From: a virus
Reading direction: 5' to 3' (one strand)
Virus record (IMG/VR): IMGVR_UViG_3300045141_000107
Location: 26,206-90,205 of that record
Length of the DNA: 64,000 nt
Shown: piece after piece, positions 15,880-25,800 of the stretch
How positions within the stretch are numbered: position 1 is the first letter of the stretch
How the letters are laid out: the number at the start of each line of letters is the position of its first letter
The notes under the pieces: generated by a model
What the model was told of the DNA's origin: nothing
Databases searched by the model: none
What the model saw: the letters and a program-made list of their open reading frames with translations, nothing else
Program-made: the position numbers and the translations under genes

Positions 15880-17522
15880 ACAGCCGTTACCGTCCCTGCA
15901 ACTGGTTTCTCAGTACCCGTAACGGTTACGTTGTTGGTACTGAAGGAAGATGCTCCAGCACGCCTGATACCGTAACCCGTAGAGTACATATCAAACGTCT
16001 CGATGCCATCTGTCCCTGCAATAGCTGCCTGCTGCACGCGGTAGAACATGACGTGCCCATCTTCGCCGCCAACAGGCTGAGCATTGAGGAAGGTAGTAAT
16101 AGCATCCCTCGCCTGCTCTTGCACTGCCACCAGGCTGAAGTTCTCTTGCACAGTCAGAGTAAACCTGGCTTCGATCAGTGCAGCCACAGCAGCTTCTACA
16201 GTGACGTGTGCCCCGATTGGTCTACGGGTCTGGATGTAATCGTACACTTTGCCTACTGTAGCAGCGTCTGGAATAGAGTTATCGGAGTTGACGATAACTA
16301 CCTTGACAGTGCCGTATCCTGCCCATTCCTCAATGACGCTAACCGTACCCAGGCTAGTTCCCGGAGTTTCGCGTGCCCAGATCTGGTAGTCTGTATCGTT
16401 ACCACCAGCGGACCTCTGCCGAACCGTCAACAGGAACCTGCTCAGGAACAGTCTGTCCGACTCCCTGTCTACACCATCAACAGCAGGCACAGGGTTTGTC
16501 ACCCTGCTAACGAACGAGACAGGTACTGCCAGTCTGTTGATAGCACCCGCCAGAACGTTGCCGTTTCTGCCTGCTATTGCCGCTTGAACCCTGACACCAG
16601 TGAAGATCTTGTAGGTCGATGTCAGATCAGGAATACCACCTGGATCCCAATCCATGACATTGATAGTGGTAGCAGTGTTGTTGATCACTTTGCGCCACTG
16701 GTTGAGACCCTTGCCCAGAGTGATCAGGACATAGTAATCCTTCCACTGGTCCACAGCCCACGCCGCAGTGTTGTCTGTCAGACTAGTTGTAGTAGAGCTA
16801 GTCACCAGCCCTGCAACCGGATTCTTGAACGTTATAGGGGCCGTCTCCAAACTATTGAAGACCAGTGGTCTGTCTGTAGTGTTCGGTGTTGCTGTAGTGC
16901 TGAAGGAAATAGTGCTAGGGATCACGGTACCTACGGCAGCCGTGACTTCCATCACCGTCTGTGCGAAACTGGCTGTATTCCTCAGTACACCATGTTCTTC
17001 AGCACGCAGGTCTAGCAGCGCACCACCCATGAACTGCGCAAAACCCTGTGGAAACAGATCGTCCAGACGCTTGTAGATCTTCTCAAACTCTGGTGCCTGT
17101 GCAGCAGTCATATCCCAGGGTACTTGTCCCTGGCGCTTGTCGTATGGTAACCCATTGGGTGCTATTCCAATGCGGTCCATAATGCGCTGCTGGATGACGT
17201 CTGTTGTATTGTTGGTCTGAAACGGTAAGGCAGGAAGGTTGACGCTAATCCTGAAAGCATTGTCCAACTGTGCTATGTCTTCGCCGCCATTATCAACCAC
17301 CATGGAATAGAATCCAATGGGAATGGTATTGGCGGGTACAACCGAGCGAATCATACTGCTAGTTACCAGTTGGAAATTCGCCAACGGGTATTCTACTGGC
17401 GGATCCTCTGGGCTTAGCAGTCTAGCTACCGAAGTAGTTAGAAATCCAGTCCCAGTGATCTCTACCGTTGTATCAACACCAACCTGGGTCAACGTTGGAG
17501 ATACTGAGATAATTGTTGTCAC
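15876..17522 (-). CDS. Baseplate J-like wedge protein with N-terminal TIG/IPT domain
   Basis: A 548-aa protein. Residues 1-95 form a TIG/IPT-type immunoglobulin-like domain (ISVSPTLTQVGVDTTVEITG...FYSMVVDNGGE). Residues 100-540 are baseplate J-like (gpJ/XkdT), including QRIMDRIGI, ERDSDR-type DGVDRESDRLFLSRFL near 355, and GYGTVKVVIVNSDNS. This family forms the wedge that holds the baseplate in its closed state. The GTG start follows AAGGACGATTCG. The added Ig-like domain may decorate the baseplate rim and touch the host surface. Confidence 0.85.
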   Translation of the reverse strand: MTTIISVSPTLTQVGVDTTVEITGTGFLTTSVARLLSPEDPPVEYPLANFQLVTSSMIRSVVPANTIPIGFYSMVVDNGGEDIAQLDNAFRISVNLPALPFQTNNTTDVIQQRIMDRIGIAPNGLPYDKRQGQVPWDMTAAQAPEFEKIYKRLDDLFPQGFAQFMGGALLDLRAEEHGVLRNTASFAQTVMEVTAAVGTVIPSTISFSTTATPNTTDRPLVFNSLETAPITFKNPVAGLVTSSTTTSLTDNTAAWAVDQWKDYYVLITLGKGLNQWRKVINNTATTINVMDWDPGGIPDLTSTYKIFTGVRVQAAIAGRNGNVLAGAINRLAVPVSFVSRVTNPVPAVDGVDRESDRLFLSRFLLTVRQRSAGGNDTDYQIWARETPGTSLGTVSVIEEWAGYGTVKVVIVNSDNSIPDAATVGKVYDYIQTRRPIGAHVTVEAAVAALIEARFTLTVQENFSLVAVQEQARDAITTFLNAQPVGGEDGHVMFYRVQQAAIAGTDGIETFDMYSTGYGIRRAGASSFSTNNVTVTGTEKPVAGTVTAV

Positions 17523-17986
17523 CGAATCGTCCTTGCGAAACTAAACTCTTTCTCGTGCCCCGAAATGGTTACCACGCGGAACGACAGATAGAGCTGGTCC
17601 CCCTGTACCTGTGTAACGAAGTTGTCAATGAAGCGTATCAGGTCGATATTGCCAAGACACTCACGTACATAACGCTCGGCAACAGACTGTATAGCTAGCT
17701 CACTCAAACCGCGCCCAATGATGACCCAAAAGTCCGAGCCGAACCCTTTATCGTAAGCATTATACATCAGCCGCTCTGTGATCATCGACTTGACGATAAG
17801 CTGCTCAAGGGTCATAGCGGGGTTGGCAAACACAAACTGGTTGGACTCATTGAACACAATCAGAGAGCCATCTGCTGTGTCAAAGTTCAACAATGGTGCT
17901 GTGCCCCAAGTTGGTTCGGTAGAAGGGTCCTGGACGTCGGCAATGAACGCTGGATCCTCAAACCTGGGTACGGTTTGTATAGGCAT
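17519..17986 (-). CDS. Baseplate wedge protein, gp25/DUF2634-like (XkdS)
   Basis: A 155-aa protein positioned as XkdS/gpW in the canonical order (before baseplate J). The region AMTLEQLIVKSMITERLMYN then GFGSDFWVIIGRGLSE is characteristic of this family: helix, turn, strand. It starts in a TAATG overlap. The protein seeds assembly of the sheath ring on the baseplate. Confidence 0.78.
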   Translation of the reverse strand: MPIQTVPRFEDPAFIADVQDPSTEPTWGTAPLLNFDTADGSLIVFNESNQFVFANPAMTLEQLIVKSMITERLMYNAYDKGFGSDFWVIIGRGLSELAIQSVAERYVRECLGNIDLIRFIDNFVTQVQGDQLYLSFRVVTISGHEKEFSFARTIR

Positions 17987-18327
17987 TAGTGAGCCTTTAC
18001 TACCTCATCGGTTGAGACTTTCCCATTCTTGCTCGTGTCTGAAGCATTCAGTACGGCATCGATGAAGTCTAGTAGATTTCGGTCCACCAAGCCCCACTGC
18101 ATTGCTTCAACCTTTGCCTTGAGATGGGCATAGTCTGCATCCTCCAACTCGAGAACATCAGTACTCGCATCTAACTTATCGAAGATGCGGATACCTTTGC
18201 GCATCTCTTCGATGTTGACTCCCTTGTCTTTCTCCAATGGCTGGCGGATAACAGTACGGATCACTTCATCGTATGAAAGTGGCTGACCATCAGGCACTTC
18301 GATTGTGCGAAGAGGGATGTATTTCAT
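17986..18327 (-). CDS. Small protein with EF-hand-like end, 113 aa
   Basis: Lies between a fibre partner gene and the gp25-like gene, starting in an ATGA overlap. Most of it is helical (GIRIFDKLDASTDVLELEDA, DYAHLKAKVEAMQWGL). The C-terminal DTSKNGKVSTDE fits the 12-residue EF-hand loop (ligands at 1, 3, 5, 9 and 12, Gly at 6, Val at 8). A Ca2+-dependent baseplate role is possible. Comparable small proteins in Gram-positive phages have no known function. Confidence 0.6.
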   Translation of the reverse strand: MKYIPLRTIEVPDGQPLSYDEVIRTVIRQPLEKDKGVNIEEMRKGIRIFDKLDASTDVLELEDADYAHLKAKVEAMQWGLVDRNLLDFIDAVLNASDTSKNGKVSTDEVVKAH

Positions 18328-18629
18328 GCCAAACCCACTATGCGCATAACAAACGTGAGATCGATGGCATCCAGTGCCGAATCCAAACTGCTAACTGCGG
18401 CCTTCAACGCATCCTCCTGATCACCAGTGAAATTGTACGGCGAAACCTTCAAATCGGTAGCAGCACAGAACCGTGCATCTTGATCTATTGCGACTTTCGC
18501 CGCAAGGAAATCACTGAGGTGTTTGCCAATAACCGCGTTGACCTCGTCTGGGCTACGTGGGTTTCCACCTACTGTTGTTGGTGATTGCCCAGGAGGAGTG
18601 GGAAACGTTGGGTAAGTTGGGAAAGTCAT
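18324..18629 (-). CDS. Fibre partner protein A, 101 aa
   Basis: A helical protein of which a second copy, 91 aa, lies at 22570-22845. The two share NPR then DEVN, a FLAAK segment, an AATDLK motif followed by a Phe-Thr-x-x-Gln-Glu loop, and DLTF..RIVG at the end. Each copy follows a long fibre gene in an ATGA overlap. It may be a fibre assembly chaperone or a connector. The family is not recognised. Confidence 0.65.
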   Translation of the reverse strand: MTFPTYPTFPTPPGQSPTTVGGNPRSPDEVNAVIGKHLSDFLAAKVAIDQDARFCAATDLKVSPYNFTGDQEDALKAAVSSLDSALDAIDLTFVMRIVGLA

Positions 18630-21436
18630 ACGTTTAGTTTCTCCTCTAGTTCTTCAACACGTGCATTGAGTGTTCGTACAGCGTCCCACAAGATAGGTAC
18701 CAGTGCACCATAATTGATACCCACCGGCTCATTTGTGTCCGGATCCAGACCAACGACTTCAGGAACAACCTCGACCATTTCCTCAGCAATAAAGCCAACC
18801 GATGGTCGGGCAAATATTTGTTTCTGACGTCTGTCGTTGATAGTATAACGCACAGGTCGCACGCGCTCATCAGCAATCAACGACATTCCATCACGGAGCG
18901 TCTTGATGTTTGACTTGTTCTTTAGTGTTGATGGATTGTGGAAACCAGCCAGATCTACATAACCCATGCTCGTACCATCCCAAGCACGATGCCATTGACA
19001 CCAGGCGTCATAGACGTAAATCTTCATCTGGTTGGTGCTGGTCGGACGGAAGATGCGGACGTTGTCGTCAATGAACCTTAGGCCGCTCGTTGTGTTGCGG
19101 ATGATGCCGACGTCGCAACTCATTTCGTTCGGAGACCACATGCGCGGCTGGACGTTGACCCAGGTGCCGTCCCAGTACAGACCAACGGCTGAGTTATTTG
19201 CCATCCAGTAGTAGCTACCAGAGGTACCAATACCAGACGTGCCGTAGGCACGCATCCATGTCCCGTCGTAATTCCAGTACACCCCGCCGTTGTTGCTGAA
19301 CCCGTAGCTTCCGCTGTTCAGCATGATACCGTGTGAGGCGTGAATCCACGTGCCGTCCCAGCCGCCCAGGTAGATTGCCCCGTTACCGTTGAAGTAGAAA
19401 CCACCCCACGACATCACGTTCATATTCACAGCCTGGAAGTAGCTGCCACCATCCCAGTTGATATAGTAGCTACCGTTGTTCTTGAAATAGATTGGTCCCG
19501 TGCCCACGTCCATGCCGTTGAGGACCGCGTAGGGAGCGCTGATCTGCCCCGAACTGAGCGTGCCCGCGATACTCACCGTGCTGCCGAAGGTGGCCGCGCC
19601 GTCCTCTTGGAACGGACCAGCGATGTATACGTACCCGTCGTCACGGGTGTAGAAGATGTTCCGTGTCGCTGCCGCATTGACGTGCTGATAACCAATAGTG
19701 GCGCTCGTCTCCCCGAAGCCGACCATGCGAACGCCGTAGCCAGACATCGGTGCGGTGCGGATACCGATGCTGCCACCCAGGTCGATGGTCATCTTGGTGG
19801 TCTGCGCCAATGCGCCAGTACCCGCCGCCGACGTCTGGAAGAGGATGCCGCCAGTGCTGGCGATGACGACTGTCGAACCTGCCGTGGTGTCCCAGCGCTG
19901 CCAGGTGGTACCGTCCCAGTAAGCGTTGCCGCCGACGTGCGTGCCCTGCTTCGAGGACAGGAACAGGTAGCCGTCGCTGCTCTCGATGCTCAGGTGCGCC
20001 GCGTTGTTGACGGGGTTGCGGATGACCTCGTTTGCGCTGCCCAGGAACATGCTCGCGCCCGCCGTGCCTGACTGGCTGACACCCCACAGCCACCGGATTC
20101 CAGTGACGGGGTTCGCATGGGCGGGCGCGATGGCCACCGCAGCGCCACCTGCGCTCAGGTTGAGGTAAGCGGTCGGGTTCGCCACGGTGTAGGCCTGGAA
20201 GTTCGTGCCGTCGAAGTAGGCGTTCATCGAGGCCCAGACGCCCGCGCCGTACGAGCCGACCGCCGTGGGGATGAAGTTGATCGAACCAGCCGACGGGCTG
20301 AGGAGGTTTCGCGACAGATACAGGTCTCGGATGCGCTGCGAGCTCGTACCGATATCCTTGGTATTGTCGGTAGACGGCAGGAAGTTGCTACCGCTCATCG
20401 AAAAGTACGGCGTACTGGCCGACCCGAAGATCATCGAGCCAAAGTTACTGCCCACGAGATACGCACCTGAGGTCGCGGACACACCAAGCGACACCTGCTG
20501 AGTACCTGAGTTAGTCACTACTGACGTACCCACATACACTGTACGAGGCCTGTTTGCTCCAGATGCGCCGATATCTACAGTATTATCAGGTTGAAACCGC
20601 AGACCACCCGTCATAGTTTTAGTACCATCTTGACGGACGTACATGGTATCTGCCATTCCGTCTGTCAGATAAGTACCACCAGGAGCACCAGAAATAATGG
20701 CATAACGCGCATCACCCTCCGCCATTGTCAGATACTGAGGGTGTGGGTCAATGTTGGCTACATGGGTTGCATCACCAGTAGTTGCCGCACCCAACACATC
20801 ATATCGCGCATCTGCCAAAATCTGTGTTAGAAGTGGACTCTCTGCACCACTGGTATCCTTCAAATACAGCTTATGGTCGCTCTTACCATACAGCCGCAAG
20901 AAACCAGTGTTGGGAGTCACTGGTGATGCGATCTCTGCAAACTGCCCAAAGGTACCAATGTTGACGTTCTGGTCTATTGTCAGTTGTGCACCAGAAAGAC
21001 GTAACCTGCCAGGCATCTCTTTGTATAGAGTTTCCCCATCACCTTCAGGCGTCCATCTATATGTGTTGGCAACTATGCCATCAGCAGTGATCTTTCCAGA
21101 TGCTGCAATGTTCTGGACAGAAAGACCAGCATTGATTGACAATGCACCACTGAGTATTCCACCAGTAAGCCGCAAGTACCGTGCATCACTCTGGGCCTGA
21201 GACATACCGCTAATGACTATCTCGTTACCAGCAGAATCCAACTGGTAAAACTTTCCATCCGATTTTGGATATAGTCTCAGGCTACCCGCTGGTGGATTAG
21301 TTGGTGTAGCGATCTGCTGCTGCTCAAAGTAGGTAGGCGCAAGGAGTGCACCAGGCAACGTCAGAGGCGTAGCAAGCTCTGTACCATCCCAAGGGAAATC
21401 CTTAAGCATACCATTGGCGACTTGTTGCTTCGTCAT
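18626..21436 (-). CDS. Tail fibre 1 with C-terminal S74 self-cleaving chaperone
   Basis: A 936-aa fibre. The N-terminus (DARYLRLTGGILSGALSI) and many DNTxDIGASGANRPRTVY units form a beta-rich trimeric shaft. Around residues 630-780 a Gly/Tyr/Trp-rich region repeats YYWMANN- and NYDGTW-like units. The last 115 residues form a Peptidase_S74 intramolecular chaperone: STLKNKSNIKTL (nucleophile Ser), RPVRYTIN, VGFIAEEMVEVVPEVVG, and a coiled-coil end LNARVEELEEKL. It trimerises the fibre, then cleaves itself off. The middle of the gene is richer in G+C than its 5-prime end, suggesting mosaic origin. Confidence 0.85.
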   Translation of the reverse strand: MTKQQVANGMLKDFPWDGTELATPLTLPGALLAPTYFEQQQIATPTNPPAGSLRLYPKSDGKFYQLDSAGNEIVISGMSQAQSDARYLRLTGGILSGALSINAGLSVQNIAASGKITADGIVANTYRWTPEGDGETLYKEMPGRLRLSGAQLTIDQNVNIGTFGQFAEIASPVTPNTGFLRLYGKSDHKLYLKDTSGAESPLLTQILADARYDVLGAATTGDATHVANIDPHPQYLTMAEGDARYAIISGAPGGTYLTDGMADTMYVRQDGTKTMTGGLRFQPDNTVDIGASGANRPRTVYVGTSVVTNSGTQQVSLGVSATSGAYLVGSNFGSMIFGSASTPYFSMSGSNFLPSTDNTKDIGTSSQRIRDLYLSRNLLSPSAGSINFIPTAVGSYGAGVWASMNAYFDGTNFQAYTVANPTAYLNLSAGGAAVAIAPAHANPVTGIRWLWGVSQSGTAGASMFLGSANEVIRNPVNNAAHLSIESSDGYLFLSSKQGTHVGGNAYWDGTTWQRWDTTAGSTVVIASTGGILFQTSAAGTGALAQTTKMTIDLGGSIGIRTAPMSGYGVRMVGFGETSATIGYQHVNAAATRNIFYTRDDGYVYIAGPFQEDGAATFGSTVSIAGTLSSGQISAPYAVLNGMDVGTGPIYFKNNGSYYINWDGGSYFQAVNMNVMSWGGFYFNGNGAIYLGGWDGTWIHASHGIMLNSGSYGFSNNGGVYWNYDGTWMRAYGTSGIGTSGSYYWMANNSAVGLYWDGTWVNVQPRMWSPNEMSCDVGIIRNTTSGLRFIDDNVRIFRPTSTNQMKIYVYDAWCQWHRAWDGTSMGYVDLAGFHNPSTLKNKSNIKTLRDGMSLIADERVRPVRYTINDRRQKQIFARPSVGFIAEEMVEVVPEVVGLDPDTNEPVGINYGALVPILWDAVRTLNARVEELEEKLNV

Positions 21437-22545
21437 GGCATATTCACTGGATTGAATTGGACAGTTGAGTCTCTATATGCTACGTAGTCCACGTTTTCCT
21501 CGCCTTCCTCCACCACTAGTTCAAATTCCGCTTGGTCCCATAATACCATAGGATAGTTGCCTGCCCTAGTAAAAGTAGATCCGTTCCAGAGAACTAGTGC
21601 TGTGTTGGTTGGTATAACAGACGCCGTAGCCCTTCCATTTGCATTACCAACTATAGCTCTCGTTCTTAGGATCGTTACACCACTAGTTACAGCTACACCA
21701 TCGGATAAGCCAAGCAGCGGTCTCTTTCTAAGTAATGCCGTAACAGAAACTACAGCAATTCCATCAGAAGAAGCCACAAGACTACGGTAGCGCCGTATGA
21801 CAGCACTAGCACTAGCGCTACCAACTGCTCTAGACGGTATCAGCGTTATCTCACGGCTTATTACACCCGTTGTTACCGCTACACCAGCGCTAGCAGCAAC
21901 AAGAGGTCTCTTACGCCCTATAAGACCACTAACGCTAGCAACACCAGAAGCAATGCCTATTAGTGATGCTTTGGTATTAGAAATTATTCCTGATGCTGTC
22001 GAACTACCAGAGGAAGATGCTTCAAGTGATCGTTCTGCAGTTATAATCCCTGATACTGTCGACCCACCAGAAGAAACTACTAAAAGTGATCTTCCGGCAG
22101 ATATATCCCCCGATGCTGTCGCTTCACCAGAGGAAGAAACTACAAGTAATCGCTTAGCAGAAATCTCCCCAAGTGTTGTCGCACTACCAGACGAAGATAC
22201 TGCAAACAGTCGGTTAGCGGAAATTGTGCCAACTGCTGTGGATTTACCAGAGGACGATACTACAAGTGACCGTCTTGCAGATATCGTCCCAACATCTGTG
22301 GCTACACCTACAGATAAGACAGTTAGTGCACGTTTCCCTGTAAGCTGCCCTACATCAGTAGCAGTACCAGCAGATGTTCCTGTAAGAGCTCGCCTACTTG
22401 TGACTGTAGCTGTTGTCGCACCAATACCATTAGCAACACCAGTTAGATCACGCGGACCACCGAGAACAGGAAACGGAGATCCTGGGGTAATTACCCCAGG
22501 CGTGCTGAACGGTGTACCGAGTATCCCTGTAGATGGTAAGGGCAC
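21433..22545 (-). CDS. Tail surface protein with 20-residue tandem repeats
   Basis: A 370-aa protein. Between residues 30 and 300 it is about 13 copies of a 20-residue repeat of the form SSGxATxxGxISAxRSLxVS, encoded by diverged 60-bp DNA repeats. The C-terminal 60 residues form a different domain with a Trp-rich TALVLWNGSTFTRAGNYPMV and an acidic EEGEEN. The period and Ser/Gly/Val make-up suggest a beta-helix or stacked Ig-like shaft. It lies between the two fibre modules. The GTG start lacks a strong ribosome site, so confidence in the exact start is low. Confidence 0.65.
   Translation of the reverse strand: MPLPSTGILGTPFSTPGVITPGSPFPVLGGPRDLTGVANGIGATTATVTSRRALTGTSAGTATDVGQLTGKRALTVLSVGVATDVGTISARRSLVVSSSGKSTAVGTISANRLFAVSSSGSATTLGEISAKRLLVVSSSGEATASGDISAGRSLLVVSSGGSTVSGIITAERSLEASSSGSSTASGIISNTKASLIGIASGVASVSGLIGRKRPLVAASAGVAVTTGVISREITLIPSRAVGSASASAVIRRYRSLVASSDGIAVVSVTALLRKRPLLGLSDGVAVTSGVTILRTRAIVGNANGRATASVIPTNTALVLWNGSTFTRAGNYPMVLWDQAEFELVVEEGEENVDYVAYRDSTVQFNPVNMP
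21790..22400 (-). repeat. In-frame 60-bp tandem repeats coding for the 20-aa units
   Basis: Recurring words such as GTCG(C/T)..TACCAGA(G/C)GA(A/T)G, about 60 bp apart on the plus strand, mark roughly ten diverged repeats. The divergence is mostly silent or conservative. They are coding repeats, not a CRISPR or binding-site array. Confidence 0.7.
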
Positions 22546-22569
22546 GCCACTATCTCAAGTTGACAGTTT

Positions 22570-22845
22570 CTAGAACATTCCCACAATGCGAGAAATGAAT
22601 GTCAAGTCAACTGTCTGGAGTGAAGTGTTGAGCTGCGCAATCGCCGTTTTGATCTCTGTCTCCTGATCTGCTGTAAACCCGTATGGTGCAGCCTTCAGGT
22701 CCGTCGCAGCCATAAAGTTCTGGTCTTGCTCGATAGTTGCTTTCGCAGCCAGGAACCCCTTGAGGTGTGTACCAACCAGACCATTTACCTCATCAGCATT
22801 CCGAGGATTGGTACCTATCGTGGTGGGAGCCGGAGGTATCGTCAT
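22570..22845 (-). CDS. Fibre partner protein B, 91 aa
   Basis: Paralogue of the protein at 18324-18629, sharing the NPR-x-x-DEVN start, FLAAKxTIEQD, AATDLK and DLTFISRIVG. It follows fibre 2 in an ATGA overlap as partner A follows fibre 1. Pairwise identity looks near half by eye. This pairing suggests that each fibre needs its own cognate partner for folding or attachment. Confidence 0.65.
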   Translation of the reverse strand: MTIPPAPTTIGTNPRNADEVNGLVGTHLKGFLAAKATIEQDQNFMAATDLKAAPYGFTADQETEIKTAIAQLNTSLQTVDLTFISRIVGMF

Positions 22846-25800
22846 GCTTTCTTCTCCAATTCTTTTACTTGTGTTTCCAATTCCAAGATGCGAGTATCTG
22901 CTGTCGTGACATATTCCTTGAACGCCTGGAGTAGAATCGCCGTAACTTGTTGATAGTCCATGCTACGCGGTAACCCATCTGCGTCATGATCGACTACATC
23001 TGGTGCGATGCGCTCCCACGGCTCAGCAATCAACCCGTACTTTGGCACATCTTTCTCCACTTGCTGTGGTGGATTGTAGAGGAAATGCGTTCCCTCCACT
23101 TCTGGATCCATCACCATAGCTAGCGCATCGGTAATCTTGGTAATGTTCTTCTTGTAACGTCGGGATGAGTTGGTGGTGATCCCATTGCACAAAATGCCTG
23201 TGAATCCGAAGACGTTGAAATTAGGGTAACTCTGTTGAACACCAACAGTGAAATTGGGGTGCATGTACAGATGTGACGCACCGCCACCTAGAACAAGATC
23301 ACCATTACCAGAGTTCGCGATAACTGCCTGTTGTCCACCTACAGCAGTGGCTGTAAGAACCGCACCACTGATAGAAATGGGACCACAAGTAATTTGAGTG
23401 GCAGTCCCTCCAGCATTCTGAACAACCAGTCCATTTGCTGAACGAAGATAGAAGTATCCGGACGATGTTACCAGATAAGAGTTGGCATCAGGCAAATAGA
23501 TGTAATTGCCAGTAACCGTAAGCGAGCCATCTATGAGTAGATTGTTTATATAGAAACGGTACTGACTGCCATCATAACCGACGTAATGGTTACTGTCGCC
23601 CAGAAATACGTAGCCTGTGACAGGGTTGCCACCGCGGCTTACATTGAGATCACCTGCAATCGGCCAACCACCCCCAAATGATGGACCAGTAGAGAAGCTA
23701 GCCGCATGGACGCTGGCACCGAAGTTTCCATTACCAACAGAGTCCACGGTCAGCATATTTGTCCACCCAGAAATTGGATTAGCTCCGGACGGAACAGCAT
23801 AGATGGCAAATGTAGTGTTGGTTACACCGCCAAAGTTGATGTGCATCGCTCCGTTTGCGGTGGTGAACCGTTGCCAGTTGGTGCCATCATAGTAGGCGTT
23901 ACTTCCGATCAGTACCGAGTTCTTTCCTTGAAGTTGAGCATATCCGTCTGCGCTCTCGATACTAATCGAAGCCGAGGAGTTGACAGAGTTGCGAATGGTT
24001 TGGTTAAGACTGCCGATGTATACCTGCTGCCCAAAGAAACTATTACCCAGATTGTAAAGGCTATAGTTGGCACTGCTCGCACCAGAAGTGGCCTGAAGGT
24101 AGATTCCGTATGCGTTCGTCTTTCCAGTGCCACCCTGGTTCACAACGTTGATACCGCGCACATTGGTTATCGTTGTGCCAGTACCAGGGATAGGCCCGTC
24201 GACGTAGAACCCAGTCACAAGAGGAGCGGTATAGCTGCCGTTGGCCGTGCCGACTTGCACTGCTACGCCGATGATCTGTGCCGTTCCCGTGGCATCACCG
24301 TTGACCCTGAAGTACATGCCATTCTGGGTCGCTGAACCAGTCAGGTTTCCGCCAACATTGAGCATGGTGGCCGAGTTGGGACCCACACCCATGCCGTTGT
24401 CGAGGGACATGGTGCCGTTGAAGATCGAGACGACACCACTGATGGCAACGTAGCGGGTGTTGTCCACCCACGGGTCGTTATTGATCCCCACCCGCCCAGT
24501 CAAGCGCGTAGTACCTTCGTTGCGCAGACCGATATTGGTGGTCGTAGCACCGGATTGCGCCGCTATATAGACACCATAAGCGTTAGTCACGCCCGACTTG
24601 CCTTGGTTAGCAGCGTAGTACCCGAACATACTGGTGACCGTTACACCCGAACCAAGTGTCGGGGAATCGGCGTAGAAACTAGCTCCTGATGCTACGGTGC
24701 GCGTGCTGGCAGCAAATGTCGGAAGCGTATAGAAGACGAAGTTATTGCCAGTTCCAGTGGTACTGAACGTCAGTGGGGCATACAGCGCGAACTGATTCGC
24801 TCCTGACATGGTGGGCTGGAAGATCAGACCGGAGTATGTGACCGGAGCCACACCAATACCTAGCGTGCCGCTGATCTGGCTAGTGCCACCGATGATCTCG
24901 TTGCGACCCAGGTAGAAATCACGAGGCCTGTTCGCGCCGGACGCCCCGATGTCATAGACGTTGTCGGTCAGCGTCATGAAGTGGCCCGCAGTAGAGATCT
25001 GCCACTGCGAAGCAAACGCTGTTCCAAAGGACAGGGACCCAGATGCCGACTGGAACAGCGGGGTGTAGATCCCAGTCGCTGTCTGGAAGAAGCCAGCAGC
25101 GTAGATGTTTCTAGGGCGCAGGGTTGTAGAGGTTGCGCCTATATCATATGTATTGTCCGGAGAGAACGTCAGGTTCTGGGCCAATGGTAGGGTAATCCCA
25201 CCGCCGGAGATCGTGGTCCAGGTCAGAGCGTAATCAGAATTACTCGACTTCGAGAGGACCTGGCCTGTGGTGCCGCCGGTAGGGATAGAGCCCGGACCAA
25301 TGAAACTTGTCGCAGCGTAGATCGTCCGGGGCCGGTTCGCTCCGCTGGCACCAATATCGTAAGTGTTATCAGCGCCCGCGAGCAGGGCAGTGTTGGAGAT
25401 CTGCCAGCGCGTCACGTTATTGGTACGAAAGTTCAGGACATTATTCGTCGTTGGGCCGACGGTCAAAGCAACGCCCTGAGAGTCAATGGAAGGCGTAACC
25501 ACACTAGACGCTGCGTAGATACTGCGCGGGCGGTTAGCCGCCACTGCTCCAATATCATACGTGTTGTCTGGGCTAAACGTCAGGTTTTGACTTAGTGGAA
25601 ACGTTGTACCCGCAGCATTCTTCAGACTATTCTGTGTGATAACTGCTGAGATACTAGCACCAGTAGACCAAGCACGTGCAGTCTGATCACCATTGTATGG
25701 CTCTACCGCACGTGTAACGGTCAAAGTATCTGTGCCTTGCCCACCCGTGACATATACCAGTTCGTAAGGGCCATTGGAGGGATCTTGACAAATTACGGCA

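Noticed and set aside
19340-20071. Plus-strand open frame of 243 aa opposite fibre 1
   Set aside because: It is antisense to a well-supported S74 fibre, lies in its GC-rich part where stops are rare, and is Arg/His/Val-rich without any domain or ribosome site.
21790-22400. Possible CRISPR-like or operator repeat array
   Set aside because: The 60-bp periodicity keeps an open reading frame throughout and encodes conserved 20-residue units; no spacers or palindromic repeats are present.
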